From Oerskovia sp042887685 (GTDB taxonomy: Bacteria > Actinomycetota > Actinomycetes > Actinomycetales > Cellulomonadaceae), in NCBI RefSeq assembly GCF_042887685.1, contig NZ_JBHVOS010000001.1, positions 1 through 64,000 of the forward strand: a stretch of 64,000 nucleotides of DNA, written 5' to 3'. The number at the start of each line of letters is the position of its first letter. Within the stretch, counting starts at the first letter, position 1. Both the position numbers and the translations under genes were made by a program. Under the pieces are notes generated by a model. That model did no database searches. It saw nothing but the letters and a program-made list of their open reading frames with translations, and was not told where the DNA came from. Shown here piece after piece: positions 44,937-54,105 of this stretch.

Positions 44937-46360
44937 GTCGTCGCGACGCGGCCGCGGACGGGACGAGCGGCGCGGACGCATCGGCCGTGCCCAGCGTGCC
45001 AGCCGTTGTTCCGCGACCCCGGCCTGCGGCGCTGGTCCCGGCGCGGTGGCCCTGGTGGGTCCGGGTGCTCGCGGTCTACGTCGCGGCGCGGCTCGTCACC
45101 ACCGTGATCCTCCTGGTCGTCTCGCGCTGGCAGGAGGCCAACCTCTGGACGGACGCCGCGCCGTCGTACAGCGCGTGGACGGGGCGGATGTGGGACGCCT
45201 CGTGGTACCAGCAGATCGCCGCGCAGGGGTACCCCGCGGAGCTGCCCGTCGGACCCGGCGGGGCCGTGCAGCAGAACGTCTGGGCCTTCTACCCCCTGTT
45301 CCCGTTCATGGTCCGCGCGGTCCAGCAGGTCACCGGGCTGGGCTGGGACGTCGTGGCGCCCACGATCTCCCTGCTCTGCGGCGCCGGGGCGATGCTCGTC
45401 ATCCACCGCCTCGTGGAGCGGGCCGGGCACCGGGCCGTCGCGCGGCGGCCCGGCCTGCCGCTCGCGACGGTCGCGCTCGTCAGCGTCTTCCCGTCCTCGG
45501 TCGTCCTCCAGGTCGCCTACACCGAGGCGCTCGCGCTGCTCCTGGTCGCCGCGGCCCTGTACCTGATCTGGGCGAGGCGCTACGAGTGGGCGGCGCTCGT
45601 GATCGTGCTCCTCGGCTTCACCCGCGCGGTCGCGCTGCCGCTCGCGCTGGTCGTGGCGTGGCACGCCGTCGTGCGGTACCGGCAGTGGCGGCAGGCGCGC
45701 CGGTCGGTCGCCGCCGCGGTGGGGAGCGGCCCGCCCGGCGGCGCCTCACCCTTCCGCGCCTCGCCGGGTGCGCCGGAGGCGGGCGCGGTACCCGCAGGGG
45801 CCGTACCCACCGGTGCGGTGGCCCTCGCCGGGGCTCCCGGCCCGGCACCCTTCCCGTGGCGGGACGCCGCGCGCATCGCCGTCCTGCTCGTCGTCGCCGT
45901 GCTCAGCGGGCTGCTGTGGCAGCTCGTCTGCGGGGTCGTCACGGGGCGCTCGGACGCCTACTTCCTGACGCAGGGCGCCTGGCGAGGGACCGGTCCCGTG
46001 GTGCCGTTCGTGCCCTGGCTGGACGTCTCGCGCGCCCTGTTCGGCGGAGCCGGGCCGTGGGTGCTCGCGGCCGTCCTCGCGGGGGTGGCGGCACTCGGGC
46101 TGAGCCCGGGCGCCCGGCGGCTGGGCCCGGAGCTCCAGGCCTGGCCGCTGGCCTACCTGGGATACCTGGTCGCCGTGATCGAGCCCTGGACGAGCATCGT
46201 CAGGTTCCTGCTCCTCGCGTTCCCACTGGGGGCCGTCACGCTCGGGTGGACCCGCTCACGATGGTGGTTCTGGGGATGCCTGGCCGCCGGCGTGGCAGGG
46301 CAGGTCTGGTGGGTCTGGGCGCTGTGGCGGCTCACGCCACCCAGCGGCTGGCCACCGTAG
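44933..46360 (+). CDS. GT-C family membrane glycosyltransferase (PIG-V/mannosyltransferase-like)
   Basis: 475-residue polytopic protein with about ten helices. The first periplasmic loop contains YSAWTGRMWDASWYQQIAAQ, with the WD(A/S)WYxxIA pattern seen in PIG-V-like mannosyltransferases that use polyprenyl-phosphate sugars. A long Ala/Pro/Gly-rich cytoplasmic insert lies at about residues 260-310. Translationally coupled to folP2, at the position of gpgS in mycobacteria. Sugar donor and acceptor unknown. Confidence 0.75.
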   Translation: MSRRDAAADGTSGADASAVPSVPAVVPRPRPAALVPARWPWWVRVLAVYVAARLVTTVILLVVSRWQEANLWTDAAPSYSAWTGRMWDASWYQQIAAQGYPAELPVGPGGAVQQNVWAFYPLFPFMVRAVQQVTGLGWDVVAPTISLLCGAGAMLVIHRLVERAGHRAVARRPGLPLATVALVSVFPSSVVLQVAYTEALALLLVAAALYLIWARRYEWAALVIVLLGFTRAVALPLALVVAWHAVVRYRQWRQARRSVAAAVGSGPPGGASPFRASPGAPEAGAVPAGAVPTGAVALAGAPGPAPFPWRDAARIAVLLVVAVLSGLLWQLVCGVVTGRSDAYFLTQGAWRGTGPVVPFVPWLDVSRALFGGAGPWVLAAVLAGVAALGLSPGARRLGPELQAWPLAYLGYLVAVIEPWTSIVRFLLLAFPLGAVTLGWTRSRWWFWGCLAAGVAGQVWWVWALWRLTPPSGWPP

Positions 46361-46472
46361 CGAGTCCTGGCGCCACGATGCGCGCGCGTCCCGGCGCGCT
46401 CCTGGCCACGTCCTGCCACGGCTCAGGTCACGATCTGGGCATTTGCGGCCACGGCGTGTCGTATCGGTGAAC

Positions 46473-46478
46473 TAGAAT
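46473..46478 (+). promoter_or_regulatory. -10 hexamer TAGAAT, DUF3117 promoter
   Basis: TAGAAT followed by a leader of about 95 bases containing a GC-rich hairpin at 46501-46527. Confidence 0.5.
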
Positions 46479-46578
46479 GGTACCTGGACGTCCTCTGGAC
46501 GGTCGGCGCGGGAACGCGCCGCCGACCTGCCGGGACGTCGACCACAGCAGTACTGGACTACGGAATGGAGAGCCCACA

Positions 46579-46746
46579 ATGGCTGCGATGAAGCCGCGTA
46601 CGGGGGATGGCCCGCTCGAGGTCACCAAGGAAGGTCGCGGCATCGTCATGCGCGTCCCGCTCGAGGGTGGCGGTCGACTCGTGGTGGAGCTCAACGCGAC
46701 CGAGGCCAGCGAGCTGGGCGAGGCTCTCCAAGCCGTCGTGGGCTGA
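46579..46746 (+). CDS. DUF3117 protein
   Basis: 55-residue protein of a highly conserved actinobacterial family of unknown function (Rv1211 in M. tuberculosis, as I recall). It is almost wholly conserved-looking: PRTGDGPLEVTKEGRG, then VPLEGGGRLVVEL and a short helix. ATG 46579 follows GGAGAGCCCACA; the longer frame through the leader hairpin is rejected. The strong promoter and short coding region suggest high expression. Confidence 0.93.
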   Translation: MAAMKPRTGDGPLEVTKEGRGIVMRVPLEGGGRLVVELNATEASELGEALQAVVG

Positions 46747-46752
46747 GACGTC

Positions 46753-48381
46753 TTGACCGCGCGCGCAGCCCAGGCAGCCCAGCCAGTCCCGGACCTCCCG
46801 CCCGTCGGCGGTGCCCCTCGACACCTCCCCGAGGTCGTCGAGGCGCCGGGCACGGTCCTGGACTGTCCGTTCCTCACCGACGACGCGGTCGCCGCGCTCG
46901 TGGTGGCCGTCGCTCCTCCGCTCGAGGAGGAGGACGGCCTCCAGCCGCGTGCCGGGACCGTGGACGCCACCGCGCGCTACGGCATCGACCTGGCCGAGCT
47001 CGCGGACCGTTCCGGAGGCAGGTCCTTCCGCGGCGCGGCAGGGCAGGTGGCCACGGTCGACCTGCCGCGGACCCACACGGGATCCACGCACCGACTGCCG
47101 TGGGCCGGTCTGCCGTCGACGATCGTGCTGCTCGGGATCGGCGGTGGCACAGACCTGGAGCTGCGCCGTGCCGGCGCTGCGCTCGCCGGGGCCACCCGCG
47201 GCCTCGAACGGGTCGTCAGCGCAGCCACCGCGGACGCGACCGCGACGGGGGTGCGGGCCTTCGTCGAGGGCTACCTCCTCGCGGCCTACCGCATACCTCG
47301 CTTCGGTCGCCCCGCCACCGCAGGCACGGGCGAGGGCACGGTGCAGGACGCCCCGGCGGAGCAGCTCGTGCTGCTCGGCGAGAGCCAGGAGGCGCAGCTC
47401 GAGGCTGCCCGCGTCGCGGCCACCGCGACGTGGCTCGTGCGAGACCTGGCCAACACGCCCTCCAACGTCAAGGACCCCGCGTGGGTCGCCGAGCAGGCCA
47501 CGGCCCTGGCCGGCGCTGCCGGTCTCGCCGTCGAGGTGCTCGGCCCCAAGGAGCTCGCGGCACAGGGCTTCGGCGCCCTCCTCGCCGTCGGGGCCGCGTC
47601 GGCCAGCCCGCCCCGCCTCGTGACCGTCACGTACGAGCCGGAGGCCGCCCAGCGCCACGTCGTCCTCGTCGGCAAGGGCATCACGTACGACACGGGCGGG
47701 CTCTCGATCAAGCCCCGTGAGGCCATGGTGCCCATGAAGACGGACATGGCCGGAGCCGCCGTCGCCCTGGCCGCCGTGCTCGGAGCGGCGGAGTCCGGCG
47801 TGCGGCACAAGGTCACGGCCGTCCTGCCCCTCGCCGAGAACCACTTCGGTGCCGACTCCTACCGGCCGGGCGACGTCCTGGAGACCTACTCGGGCACGAC
47901 GGTCGAGATCGCGAACACGGACGCCGAGGGCCGCCTGGTGCTCGCCGACGCCCTCGGGTACGCGGTCGCCACCCTCGCACCCGACCTGCTGGTCGACGTC
48001 GCGACCCTCACGGGCGCGGCCAGCGTCGGGCTCGGGCGGGGGCACGCGGCGCTGTACGCCACGAGCCCGGAGCTCGTGAGCGGCGTCGAGGCGGCGGCGG
48101 CCGTCACGGGGGAGCGGGTCTGGCACATGCCGCTCGTGGAGGACTACACGAGCGCGCTGCGCTCGGACGTCGCGGACCTGCGCCACGTGCCGCTCGAGGC
48201 GCGCGGCGGCGGGTCGATCACCGCTGCCCTGTTCCTGCGCGAGTTCACGGGCGGGTTGCCGTGGGTCCACCTCGACATCGCCGGGCCGGCGCGCGCCACG
48301 GCGTCGCGGCACGAGGTCACGGAAGGCGCGACCGGCTACGGGGCGCGCCTCCTGCTGCAGTTCCTGCGCGACCTCGACTGA
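46753..48381 (+). CDS. pepA: leucyl aminopeptidase (M17 family)
   Basis: 542-residue dizinc aminopeptidase. The C-terminal catalytic domain carries VGKGITYDTGGLSIK, MKTDMAGAAV and the family signature NTDAEGRLVLADA. The N-terminal domain is Ala-rich and less conserved. TTG 46753, six bases after the DUF3117 stop, is the first usable start; an internal GTG further on cannot be excluded. Followed by a perfect terminator. Confidence 0.92.
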   Translation: MTARAAQAAQPVPDLPPVGGAPRHLPEVVEAPGTVLDCPFLTDDAVAALVVAVAPPLEEEDGLQPRAGTVDATARYGIDLAELADRSGGRSFRGAAGQVATVDLPRTHTGSTHRLPWAGLPSTIVLLGIGGGTDLELRRAGAALAGATRGLERVVSAATADATATGVRAFVEGYLLAAYRIPRFGRPATAGTGEGTVQDAPAEQLVLLGESQEAQLEAARVAATATWLVRDLANTPSNVKDPAWVAEQATALAGAAGLAVEVLGPKELAAQGFGALLAVGAASASPPRLVTVTYEPEAAQRHVVLVGKGITYDTGGLSIKPREAMVPMKTDMAGAAVALAAVLGAAESGVRHKVTAVLPLAENHFGADSYRPGDVLETYSGTTVEIANTDAEGRLVLADALGYAVATLAPDLLVDVATLTGAASVGLGRGHAALYATSPELVSGVEAAAAVTGERVWHMPLVEDYTSALRSDVADLRHVPLEARGGGSITAALFLREFTGGLPWVHLDIAGPARATASRHEVTEGATGYGARLLLQFLRDLD

Positions 48382-48392
48382 CCTGGCATCGA

Positions 48393-48428
48393 AGAGGGCC
48401 CCTCACCGGTCTCGGTGAGGGGCCCTCT
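48393..48428. terminator. terminator between pepA and the convergent O-methyltransferase gene
   Basis: Perfect 15-bp stem (48393-48407 with 48414-48428), 6-base loop. Confidence 0.9.
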
Positions 48429-48440
48429 CGTCGTGTGCGG

Positions 48441-49115
48441 CTACCGCCGGACGCCCAGCAGGAGCCCGTCGCCGCTGGGGATCATGGCAGGCAGGACCCG
48501 CTCGTCCGCACGCAGGGAGCGGCCGACCTCGCGGACGATCGCCGTGACCTCGTCGCGCCGTGCCGGGTCCGCGACGCGGTCGCCCACGAGCGCACCGTCG
48601 ACGGCCACGATCCCGCCCGGTCGCAGGAGACGCAGCGCCTGCTCGACGTACTCGGGGTAGCTGTGCCGGTCGGCCCCGACGAGCACGAGGTCGTAGGCGC
48701 CGTCGGTGAGCCGGGGCAGCACGTCGCTCGCCCGACCGGGGATGGTCCGGGTGCGCGTCGCGCGGATCCCCGCCTCGGCGAAGGCGTCCTTGGCGGCCCG
48801 CTGGTGCTCGACCTCGACGTCGATCGTGGTCAGGACACCGTCCTCGGGCATTCCCCGGAGCAGCCAGAGGGACGCGACGCCCGTGCCCGTACCGATCTCG
48901 ACGACGGCGCGGGCGGCGAGGGCCGCGGCGAGGGCCTGGAGGACGGCGCCCACGCCGGGCAGGACGGCGGGGCAACCCAGCTCGGCGGCACGCTCGCGAG
49001 CGCGCAGGAGGACGTCGTCCTCCGGCACGAACTCCTCGCAGTAGGTCCAGCTCGACGCCTTGGCGTTGGTCCGGCCGATGTCGGTGGTGATAGGGCCCTC
49101 CTGGTCTATGGGCAC
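48441..49115 (-). CDS. SAM-dependent O-methyltransferase
   Basis: 224-residue class I methyltransferase of the catechol/caffeoyl-CoA type. SAM motif VEIGTGTGVASLWLL, then TTIDVEVEHQRAAK and YDLVLVGADRHSYPEY. GTG 49115 is chosen over the longer frame; an even later start near the conserved KASSWTYCEEF is possible because AGGAGGG lies inside the coding region. It resembles Rv1220c, which in M. tuberculosis also stands divergent from sigE. Confidence 0.85.
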   Translation of the reverse strand: MPIDQEGPITTDIGRTNAKASSWTYCEEFVPEDDVLLRARERAAELGCPAVLPGVGAVLQALAAALAARAVVEIGTGTGVASLWLLRGMPEDGVLTTIDVEVEHQRAAKDAFAEAGIRATRTRTIPGRASDVLPRLTDGAYDLVLVGADRHSYPEYVEQALRLLRPGGIVAVDGALVGDRVADPARRDEVTAIVREVGRSLRADERVLPAMIPSGDGLLLGVRR

Positions 49116-49271
49116 CGCGTGTCTCCGGTGACCCGGACGGACTGGCGTGGTGCGGCGGCCGTGCACGGTGCAGGTGATGCGATCGTACCGGTCGAAGAGC
49201 CTCCGAGCGCTGGCTGGAGCACGTACGGGGGGAGGTTTCGTGCACGTCGTGTCGACGTCCCCGCACGGGCG

Positions 49272-49297
49272 GGAACGGATGCGGGTCGTGCGGCGTT
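49272..49297 (+). promoter_or_regulatory. ECF-type promoter of sigE
   Basis: GGAAC (49272-49276), a 17-base spacer and CGTT (49294-49297) form a consensus ECF sigma promoter ending 11 bases before the sigE ATG. It suggests positive autoregulation. Confidence 0.7.
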
Positions 49298-49308
49298 GAG
49301 AGGGGACA

Positions 49309-49953
49309 ATGGACCGTGTGAGCAGTGACGTGAGTGCCCAGCCCTGGACGCCCCCCTCGTGGGACCAGATCGTGCGGGAGCACTCCGCGCGCGTCTACAG
49401 GCTGGCGTACCGCCTGACGGGGAACCAGCACGACGCCGAGGACCTGACCCAGGAGACCTTCATCCGGGTGTTCCGCTCGTTGTCGAGCTACACGCCCGGC
49501 ACGTTCGAGGGGTGGCTCCACCGCATCACGACCAACCTGTTCCTCGACCAGGTGCGGCGCAAGCAGCGCATCCGCATGGAGGCGATGGGGGACGACTCGG
49601 CGCAGTACCCGGCCACGGGCGAGATGACCCACCCGGAGCGCGGGTACGAGCACACCAACCTCGACCACGACGTGCAGCGGGCGCTCGACGCCCTGTCCCC
49701 GGAGTACCGGGCGGCGGTCGTGCTGTGCGACATCGAGGGTCTGAGCTACGAGGAGATCGCGGTCACGCTGGGGATCAAGCTGGGCACGGTGCGCTCACGC
49801 ATCCACCGCGCCCGCACCCAGCTGCGCGCGGCCCTGCCCCACCGTGACCCGTCCGAGCGCCCCGGGAGCGACGCCGGCGCCGTGCCCTCGGCGGACTCGG
49901 CCGTCGACGAGCTCGCCGCGCTCGCGGCGCACACCGCACCGGGGGGACCATGA
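49309..49953 (+). CDS. sigE: RNA polymerase ECF sigma factor SigE
   Basis: 214-residue ECF sigma factor. Region 2 contains AYRLTGNQHDAEDLTQETFIRVFRSL and region 4 contains LSYEEIAVTLGIKLGTVRSR. The C-terminal 35 residues are disordered. ATG 49309 follows GAGAGGGGAC; GTG 49318 is an alternative. Followed by its zinc-binding anti-sigma, htrA and tatB, the same order as mycobacterial Rv1221-Rv1224, which supports an envelope-stress role. Confidence 0.93.
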   Translation: MDRVSSDVSAQPWTPPSWDQIVREHSARVYRLAYRLTGNQHDAEDLTQETFIRVFRSLSSYTPGTFEGWLHRITTNLFLDQVRRKQRIRMEAMGDDSAQYPATGEMTHPERGYEHTNLDHDVQRALDALSPEYRAAVVLCDIEGLSYEEIAVTLGIKLGTVRSRIHRARTQLRAALPHRDPSERPGSDAGAVPSADSAVDELAALAAHTAPGGP

Positions 49954-50954
49954 CCCACCTCGGGACCCTCGTCAGCGCCCTCGCCGACGACCAGCTCTCA
50001 CCGGCCACCCGTGAGCGTGCGCTGACGCACGTCGCGGGCTGCGACCAGTGCGCCGCCGAGCTCGCGGTGGCGCGGGCGGTGCGCAAGCGGCTGTCGTGCG
50101 CGCGCGACGTGCTGCCCACCACGGACCTGACCTCCCGCCTGCTGGCGCTGTCGTCGGAGATCCCTGCGGCGCAGGGCGACCCGCTGCGGCAGGGGCCGCC
50201 CGCGCGCGACCCGTGGGCGGCGTCGCCCGAGGCCGGCGCGCTGCGGGACGCCCTCACGGGAGACTTCGTCGCGCACGCCCGACGACGCCGCTCGCGTCGG
50301 ACGGTCGTCGCGGCGTCGAGCGGGCTCGCGGTCCTCGCGGTCGCGCTGTTCACGCTCGGCGACCGTCCGGTCGTGGTGCCCGAGAGGCACGTCGCGGCCC
50401 CGCTGACGCTCCTCGCGCAGGCCGGGGACGACGCGCAGGACGCGACGGACCCCGACCTGGTCCCGGTGGTCCCCACGGCCGGCTGGTCGGGGAACAGCGC
50501 CTCCGGCACCGGGGCCGCCGACTCGATGGACCTGGTCGACTCCGCGGCGCTGGCATGGATGGCCGACCACGGCTGGACGAGCCCCTCGGGGATCCTCGAG
50601 GGTTTCGACGTGACGGGCGTCCACCTCGTCGGAGACGACAAGGACGTGCTGCAGGTCGATCTCGCGGGCCCCGAGGGGACGGTCGTGGTCCGGGAGCAGG
50701 TGGGTCGGCTGGACACCACGTCGCTGACCCGGTCCGAGGGGTTCGACGGGCGCGCCGTCTACGTCCTGTCCGACGAGCCGTGGCACGTCGTGTGGCAGGC
50801 TGGGGACACGGTGATCGACGTGGTGGCCGAGGCTCGCAAGGAGGTCCTCGCCGCGTTCGTGGCGACGTTCCCGGCGCACGACTTCGACGAGGGGGTCCCG
50901 GCCCGCATCTCCCGGGGATGGACGACCATGACAGGAGCCTTGGGCACCCCATGA
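49950..50954 (+). CDS. rseA: zinc-binding anti-sigma factor (RseA-like), membrane-spanning
   Basis: 334-residue partner of SigE. The ZAS motif is His27-x3-Cys31-x2-Cys34 (HVAGCDQC). A membrane helix at about residues 113-132 is followed by an extracytoplasmic domain of about 200 residues, which M. tuberculosis RseA lacks as far as I recall and which is suited to sensing. The start overlaps sigE and the stop overlaps htrA (both ATGA). Confidence 0.85.
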   Translation: MTHLGTLVSALADDQLSPATRERALTHVAGCDQCAAELAVARAVRKRLSCARDVLPTTDLTSRLLALSSEIPAAQGDPLRQGPPARDPWAASPEAGALRDALTGDFVAHARRRRSRRTVVAASSGLAVLAVALFTLGDRPVVVPERHVAAPLTLLAQAGDDAQDATDPDLVPVVPTAGWSGNSASGTGAADSMDLVDSAALAWMADHGWTSPSGILEGFDVTGVHLVGDDKDVLQVDLAGPEGTVVVREQVGRLDTTSLTRSEGFDGRAVYVLSDEPWHVVWQAGDTVIDVVAEARKEVLAAFVATFPAHDFDEGVPARISRGWTTMTGALGTP

Positions 50955-52609
50955 CCGCACACGACTCAGCGCCCGGACCCGCGGAGCCGCAACCGGCCGA
51001 GGCGCCGCGCACCCCGCCGGAGGCGGCGGAGCCGCAGCCGGACGCCACGCGTCCGCAGCCGGACGTCACCCTGCCGCAGCCGGACGCCACCCTGCCGCCT
51101 GTGGCGCCGTCCGTGCCGGCGCCCGACCACCGCGAGGTGCCGCCGCAGGAGCCCCGGAACCCGTTCGCGCCGCCGTCGTCCTACCGGTCGGCGCCCGGTG
51201 CGCCGTCGGCACCTGTCGAGAGGGTCTCCTCGACGCCTCCCGCCCCCGTTCCCGGGCAGCACGACACCCGACCGTACGGTGCGCCGCTCGGTCCGCTGCC
51301 GGTCGCACGCCCAGGTCTTGCGGGCTACGGCGCCGCCCAGGGACCGCAGTCCCCGGTCCCGCCCCCGCCGTCGTACCAGGTGGCCCGGCCCGGGGCGTAT
51401 CCGCCGGGACCGCACCCGCAGCAGCCGGGTCACCCTTCGCCGCAGCCGCAGGGAGGTCCTCCGGCACCCCCCGTCGAGCCCTGGGGAGAGCACCAGGTGC
51501 CCGCCCCGTCGCGACGGCGCAGGCTCGGTGTGGGGGCCGTCGCGGGCATCGCGGCTCTCGCCCTGGTCGCCGGGGCGGTCGGAGGGGTCGCGGCGGACAG
51601 GATCGTGGACGGGGCGGACCGTCGGCCCGTCGACGTCTCCCTCCCGGCCGCGGGCACGGCGCCCGGGGAGGAACGACCCGCGGGGTCGGTCGCGGCGGTC
51701 GCGGCCAGCGTGCTGCCGAGCGTGGTGTCGCTCCAGGTCGAGGGCGCGGACGGCGTCTCGACGGGGTCGGGCTTCGTGATCCGTGAGGACGGTTTCATCC
51801 TCACGAACAACCACGTGGTCGCCGGCGGGGCGGCGGGGGGCAAGGTCACGGTGCTCTTCGCCGACGGCAGCGAACGTCCGGCCGAGATCGTCGGCCGCAC
51901 CCCTGACTACGACCTGGCCGTCGTCAAGGTCGACGAGTCGGGACTGACCCCTCTCGTGCTCGGGGACAGCGACGCGGTCGTCGTCGGCGACCCGGTCGTC
52001 GCGATCGGTGCACCGCTCGGGCTCAACGGCACGGTCACGACGGGGATCGTGAGCGCGCTGCACCGTCCGGTCGCAGCGGGCGACTCGGCGGAGACCGCGT
52101 TCATCGACGCCATCCAGACGGATGCCGCGATCAATCCCGGCAACTCGGGCGGACCGCTCGTCAACGGCGCGGGGGAGGTCGTCGGGGTGAACTCGGCGAT
52201 CGCGCAGCCGCCGGGCACGGGGGCGGCGACGGGTAGCATCGGGCTGGGCTTCGCGATCCCCTCGAACCAGGCCCGGCGCACCGCGCAGGAGCTCATGGCG
52301 AGCGGCACGGCCACGTACCCGGTGATCGGCGTCCTGCTCGACTCGCGGTACCAGGGCGAGGGTGTCCAGGTCACGACCGAGCCGCAGGGCGGACAGGCCC
52401 CCGTGACCGCGGACGGACCTGCGGCCGTGGCAGGGATCCAGGCGGGAGACGTGATCCTGTCCATCGACGGTCGACCCGTGAGCCAGAGCGACGAGCTCAT
52501 CGTGGCCATCAGGGCCAAGGCGCCAGGGGACACCGTGACGCTGCGCGTGCGCACGGGGGACGAGGAGCGCGACGTCCGCGTCGTGCTCGACGAAGCCACG
52601 AGCGAGTAG
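50951..52609 (+). CDS. htrA: HtrA-like serine protease with PDZ domain
   Basis: 552-residue membrane-anchored DegP-type protease. A Pro-rich N-terminal 190 residues with LPQPDAT-type repeats precede a membrane helix (about 193-215). The trypsin-like domain has His in TNNHVV, Asp in DYDLAVV and Ser in NPGNSGGPL, and one PDZ domain closes the protein (AGIQAGDVILSIDGRPV). Extracytoplasmic quality control; in the sigE operon. Confidence 0.93.
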   Translation: MTAHDSAPGPAEPQPAEAPRTPPEAAEPQPDATRPQPDVTLPQPDATLPPVAPSVPAPDHREVPPQEPRNPFAPPSSYRSAPGAPSAPVERVSSTPPAPVPGQHDTRPYGAPLGPLPVARPGLAGYGAAQGPQSPVPPPPSYQVARPGAYPPGPHPQQPGHPSPQPQGGPPAPPVEPWGEHQVPAPSRRRRLGVGAVAGIAALALVAGAVGGVAADRIVDGADRRPVDVSLPAAGTAPGEERPAGSVAAVAASVLPSVVSLQVEGADGVSTGSGFVIREDGFILTNNHVVAGGAAGGKVTVLFADGSERPAEIVGRTPDYDLAVVKVDESGLTPLVLGDSDAVVVGDPVVAIGAPLGLNGTVTTGIVSALHRPVAAGDSAETAFIDAIQTDAAINPGNSGGPLVNGAGEVVGVNSAIAQPPGTGAATGSIGLGFAIPSNQARRTAQELMASGTATYPVIGVLLDSRYQGEGVQVTTEPQGGQAPVTADGPAAVAGIQAGDVILSIDGRPVSQSDELIVAIRAKAPGDTVTLRVRTGDEERDVRVVLDEATSE

Positions 52610-52612
52610 TCT
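52607..52612 (+). promoter_or_regulatory. -10 hexamer TAGTCT, possible leaderless tatB promoter
   Basis: Overlaps the htrA TAG stop and ends six bases before GTG 52619, so tatB may be transcribed separately as well as with htrA. Confidence 0.45.
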
Positions 52613-52618
52613 GACCGC

Positions 52619-52999
52619 GTGTTCGGAATCAACGGCTGGGAATTCGGGATCATTCTGGTGGTCGCCGTGATCGTCATCGGTCCGGAGAGGCTGCCCCGGT
52701 ACGCCGAACAGCTCGGCGCGTTCGTCCGCACCGCTCGCGGCTTCCTGAAGGACGCCAAGGAGCGGGTGGACGACGAGCTGGGCGACCAGGTCGGCGACGT
52801 GGACTGGTCCAAGCTGGACCCGCGCCAGTACGACCCGCGGCGCATCGTCCGTGAGGCGCTGCTCGACGACGACGTGCTCGGCTCGTCGTCGCGCCCTCGG
52901 GCGGCAGGCCCGGTCCCTCCGCCCCCGCCGTCACGAGCCTCTGCGACCGAGGTGCCCGTGCCCGAGCGGCGTGCGCCGTTCGACGACGAAGCCACCTGA
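52619..52999 (+). CDS. tatB: Sec-independent translocase protein TatB
   Basis: 126-residue protein with the TatB layout: a short N-terminal helix (FGINGWEFGIILVVAVIVI), the GPERLP hinge, an amphipathic helix and a Pro-rich acidic tail. Part of the twin-arginine export complex. The position after htrA favours TatB over TatA. Confidence 0.9.
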   Translation: MFGINGWEFGIILVVAVIVIGPERLPRYAEQLGAFVRTARGFLKDAKERVDDELGDQVGDVDWSKLDPRQYDPRRIVREALLDDDVLGSSSRPRAAGPVPPPPPSRASATEVPVPERRAPFDDEAT

Positions 53000-53067
53000 G
53001 TCGGCGCCTTCCGGTCCCGGCGCGGGCCGGATTCGGCCAGGGCATCTCGACCTGTCAGAATGGGGCA

Positions 53068-54105
53068 ATGGTCAACGAGGTTCCCGGTGCACGCCGTCCA
53101 CGTATCTTCTCGGGGATGCAGCCCACGGAAGATTCTCTCCAGCTGGGCAACTACATCGGGGCTCTGAGCCAGTGGGTGGCCCTGCAGGAGTCGTACGACG
53201 CGATCTACTGCGTCGTCGACATGCACGCGCTGACGGTCAACCCCGAGCCGGAGAGGCTGCGCGAGCGCACGCGCCGCACCGCAGCGCAGTACCTGGCCGG
53301 TGGCGTGGACCCCGAGGGGTCGACGCTGTTCGTGCAGTCGCACGTCCCGGAGCACGCGGAGCTCGCCTGGGTGCTCTCGTGCCAGACGGGCTTCGGCGAG
53401 GCCGGCCGCATGACGCAGTTCAAGGACAAGTCGGCGAAGCAGGGCACGGACGGCACGACCGTCGGGCTCTTCACCTACCCGGTGCTCATGGCCGCCGACA
53501 TCCTGCTGTACGACGCGGCGCTCGTGCCGGTGGGCGAGGACCAGCGCCAGCACCTGGAGCTCGCACGCAACCTGGCCGAGCGCCTCAACTCCCGCTTCGG
53601 TGAGGACACCGCGGTCGTCCCCGAGCCGCACATCGTCAAGGCCGTCGCGAAGATCTACGACCTGCAGGAACCCACGGCCAAGATGAGCAAGTCCTCCTCG
53701 GGGGGCAAGGGGGTCATCTGGCTCCTCGAGGACCCCAAGGTCGCGGCGAAGCGCGTCAAGTCGGCGGCGACGGACTCCGAGAACGAGATCCGCTACGACC
53801 CGGTGGCCAAGCCCGGCATCTCGAACCTCCTGACGATCTTCTCCGCGCTCACGTCGCGGCCCGTCGAGGCGATCGCCGCGGACTACGAGGGCAAGGGGTA
53901 CGGGCACCTCAAGGTGGACCTGGCCGAGGTCGTCGTGGACTTCCTGACCCCGTTCCAGGCACGAGCGAACGAGTACCTGTCGGACCCGGCGGAGCTCGAC
54001 GCGGTCCTCGCGCGCGGCGCGGAGCGGGCTCGGGGCCTGGCGCAGGTCACCCTCGACCGCATCTACGACCGGGTCGGGCTGCTGCCCGCTCGTCGGACGC
54101 GCTGA
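53068..54105 (+). CDS. trpS: tryptophanyl-tRNA synthetase
   Basis: 345-residue class Ic synthetase. Motifs: RIFSGMQPTEDSLQLGNYIGAL (HIGH-equivalent region), PVGEDQRQHLEL and the KMSKS loop in AKMSKSSSGGKG. Length is normal. ATG 53068 follows 68 bases of intergenic sequence after tatB. The next gene overlaps its stop by one base. Confidence 0.95.
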   Translation: MVNEVPGARRPRIFSGMQPTEDSLQLGNYIGALSQWVALQESYDAIYCVVDMHALTVNPEPERLRERTRRTAAQYLAGGVDPEGSTLFVQSHVPEHAELAWVLSCQTGFGEAGRMTQFKDKSAKQGTDGTTVGLFTYPVLMAADILLYDAALVPVGEDQRQHLELARNLAERLNSRFGEDTAVVPEPHIVKAVAKIYDLQEPTAKMSKSSSGGKGVIWLLEDPKVAAKRVKSAATDSENEIRYDPVAKPGISNLLTIFSALTSRPVEAIAADYEGKGYGHLKVDLAEVVVDFLTPFQARANEYLSDPAELDAVLARGAERARGLAQVTLDRIYDRVGLLPARRTR

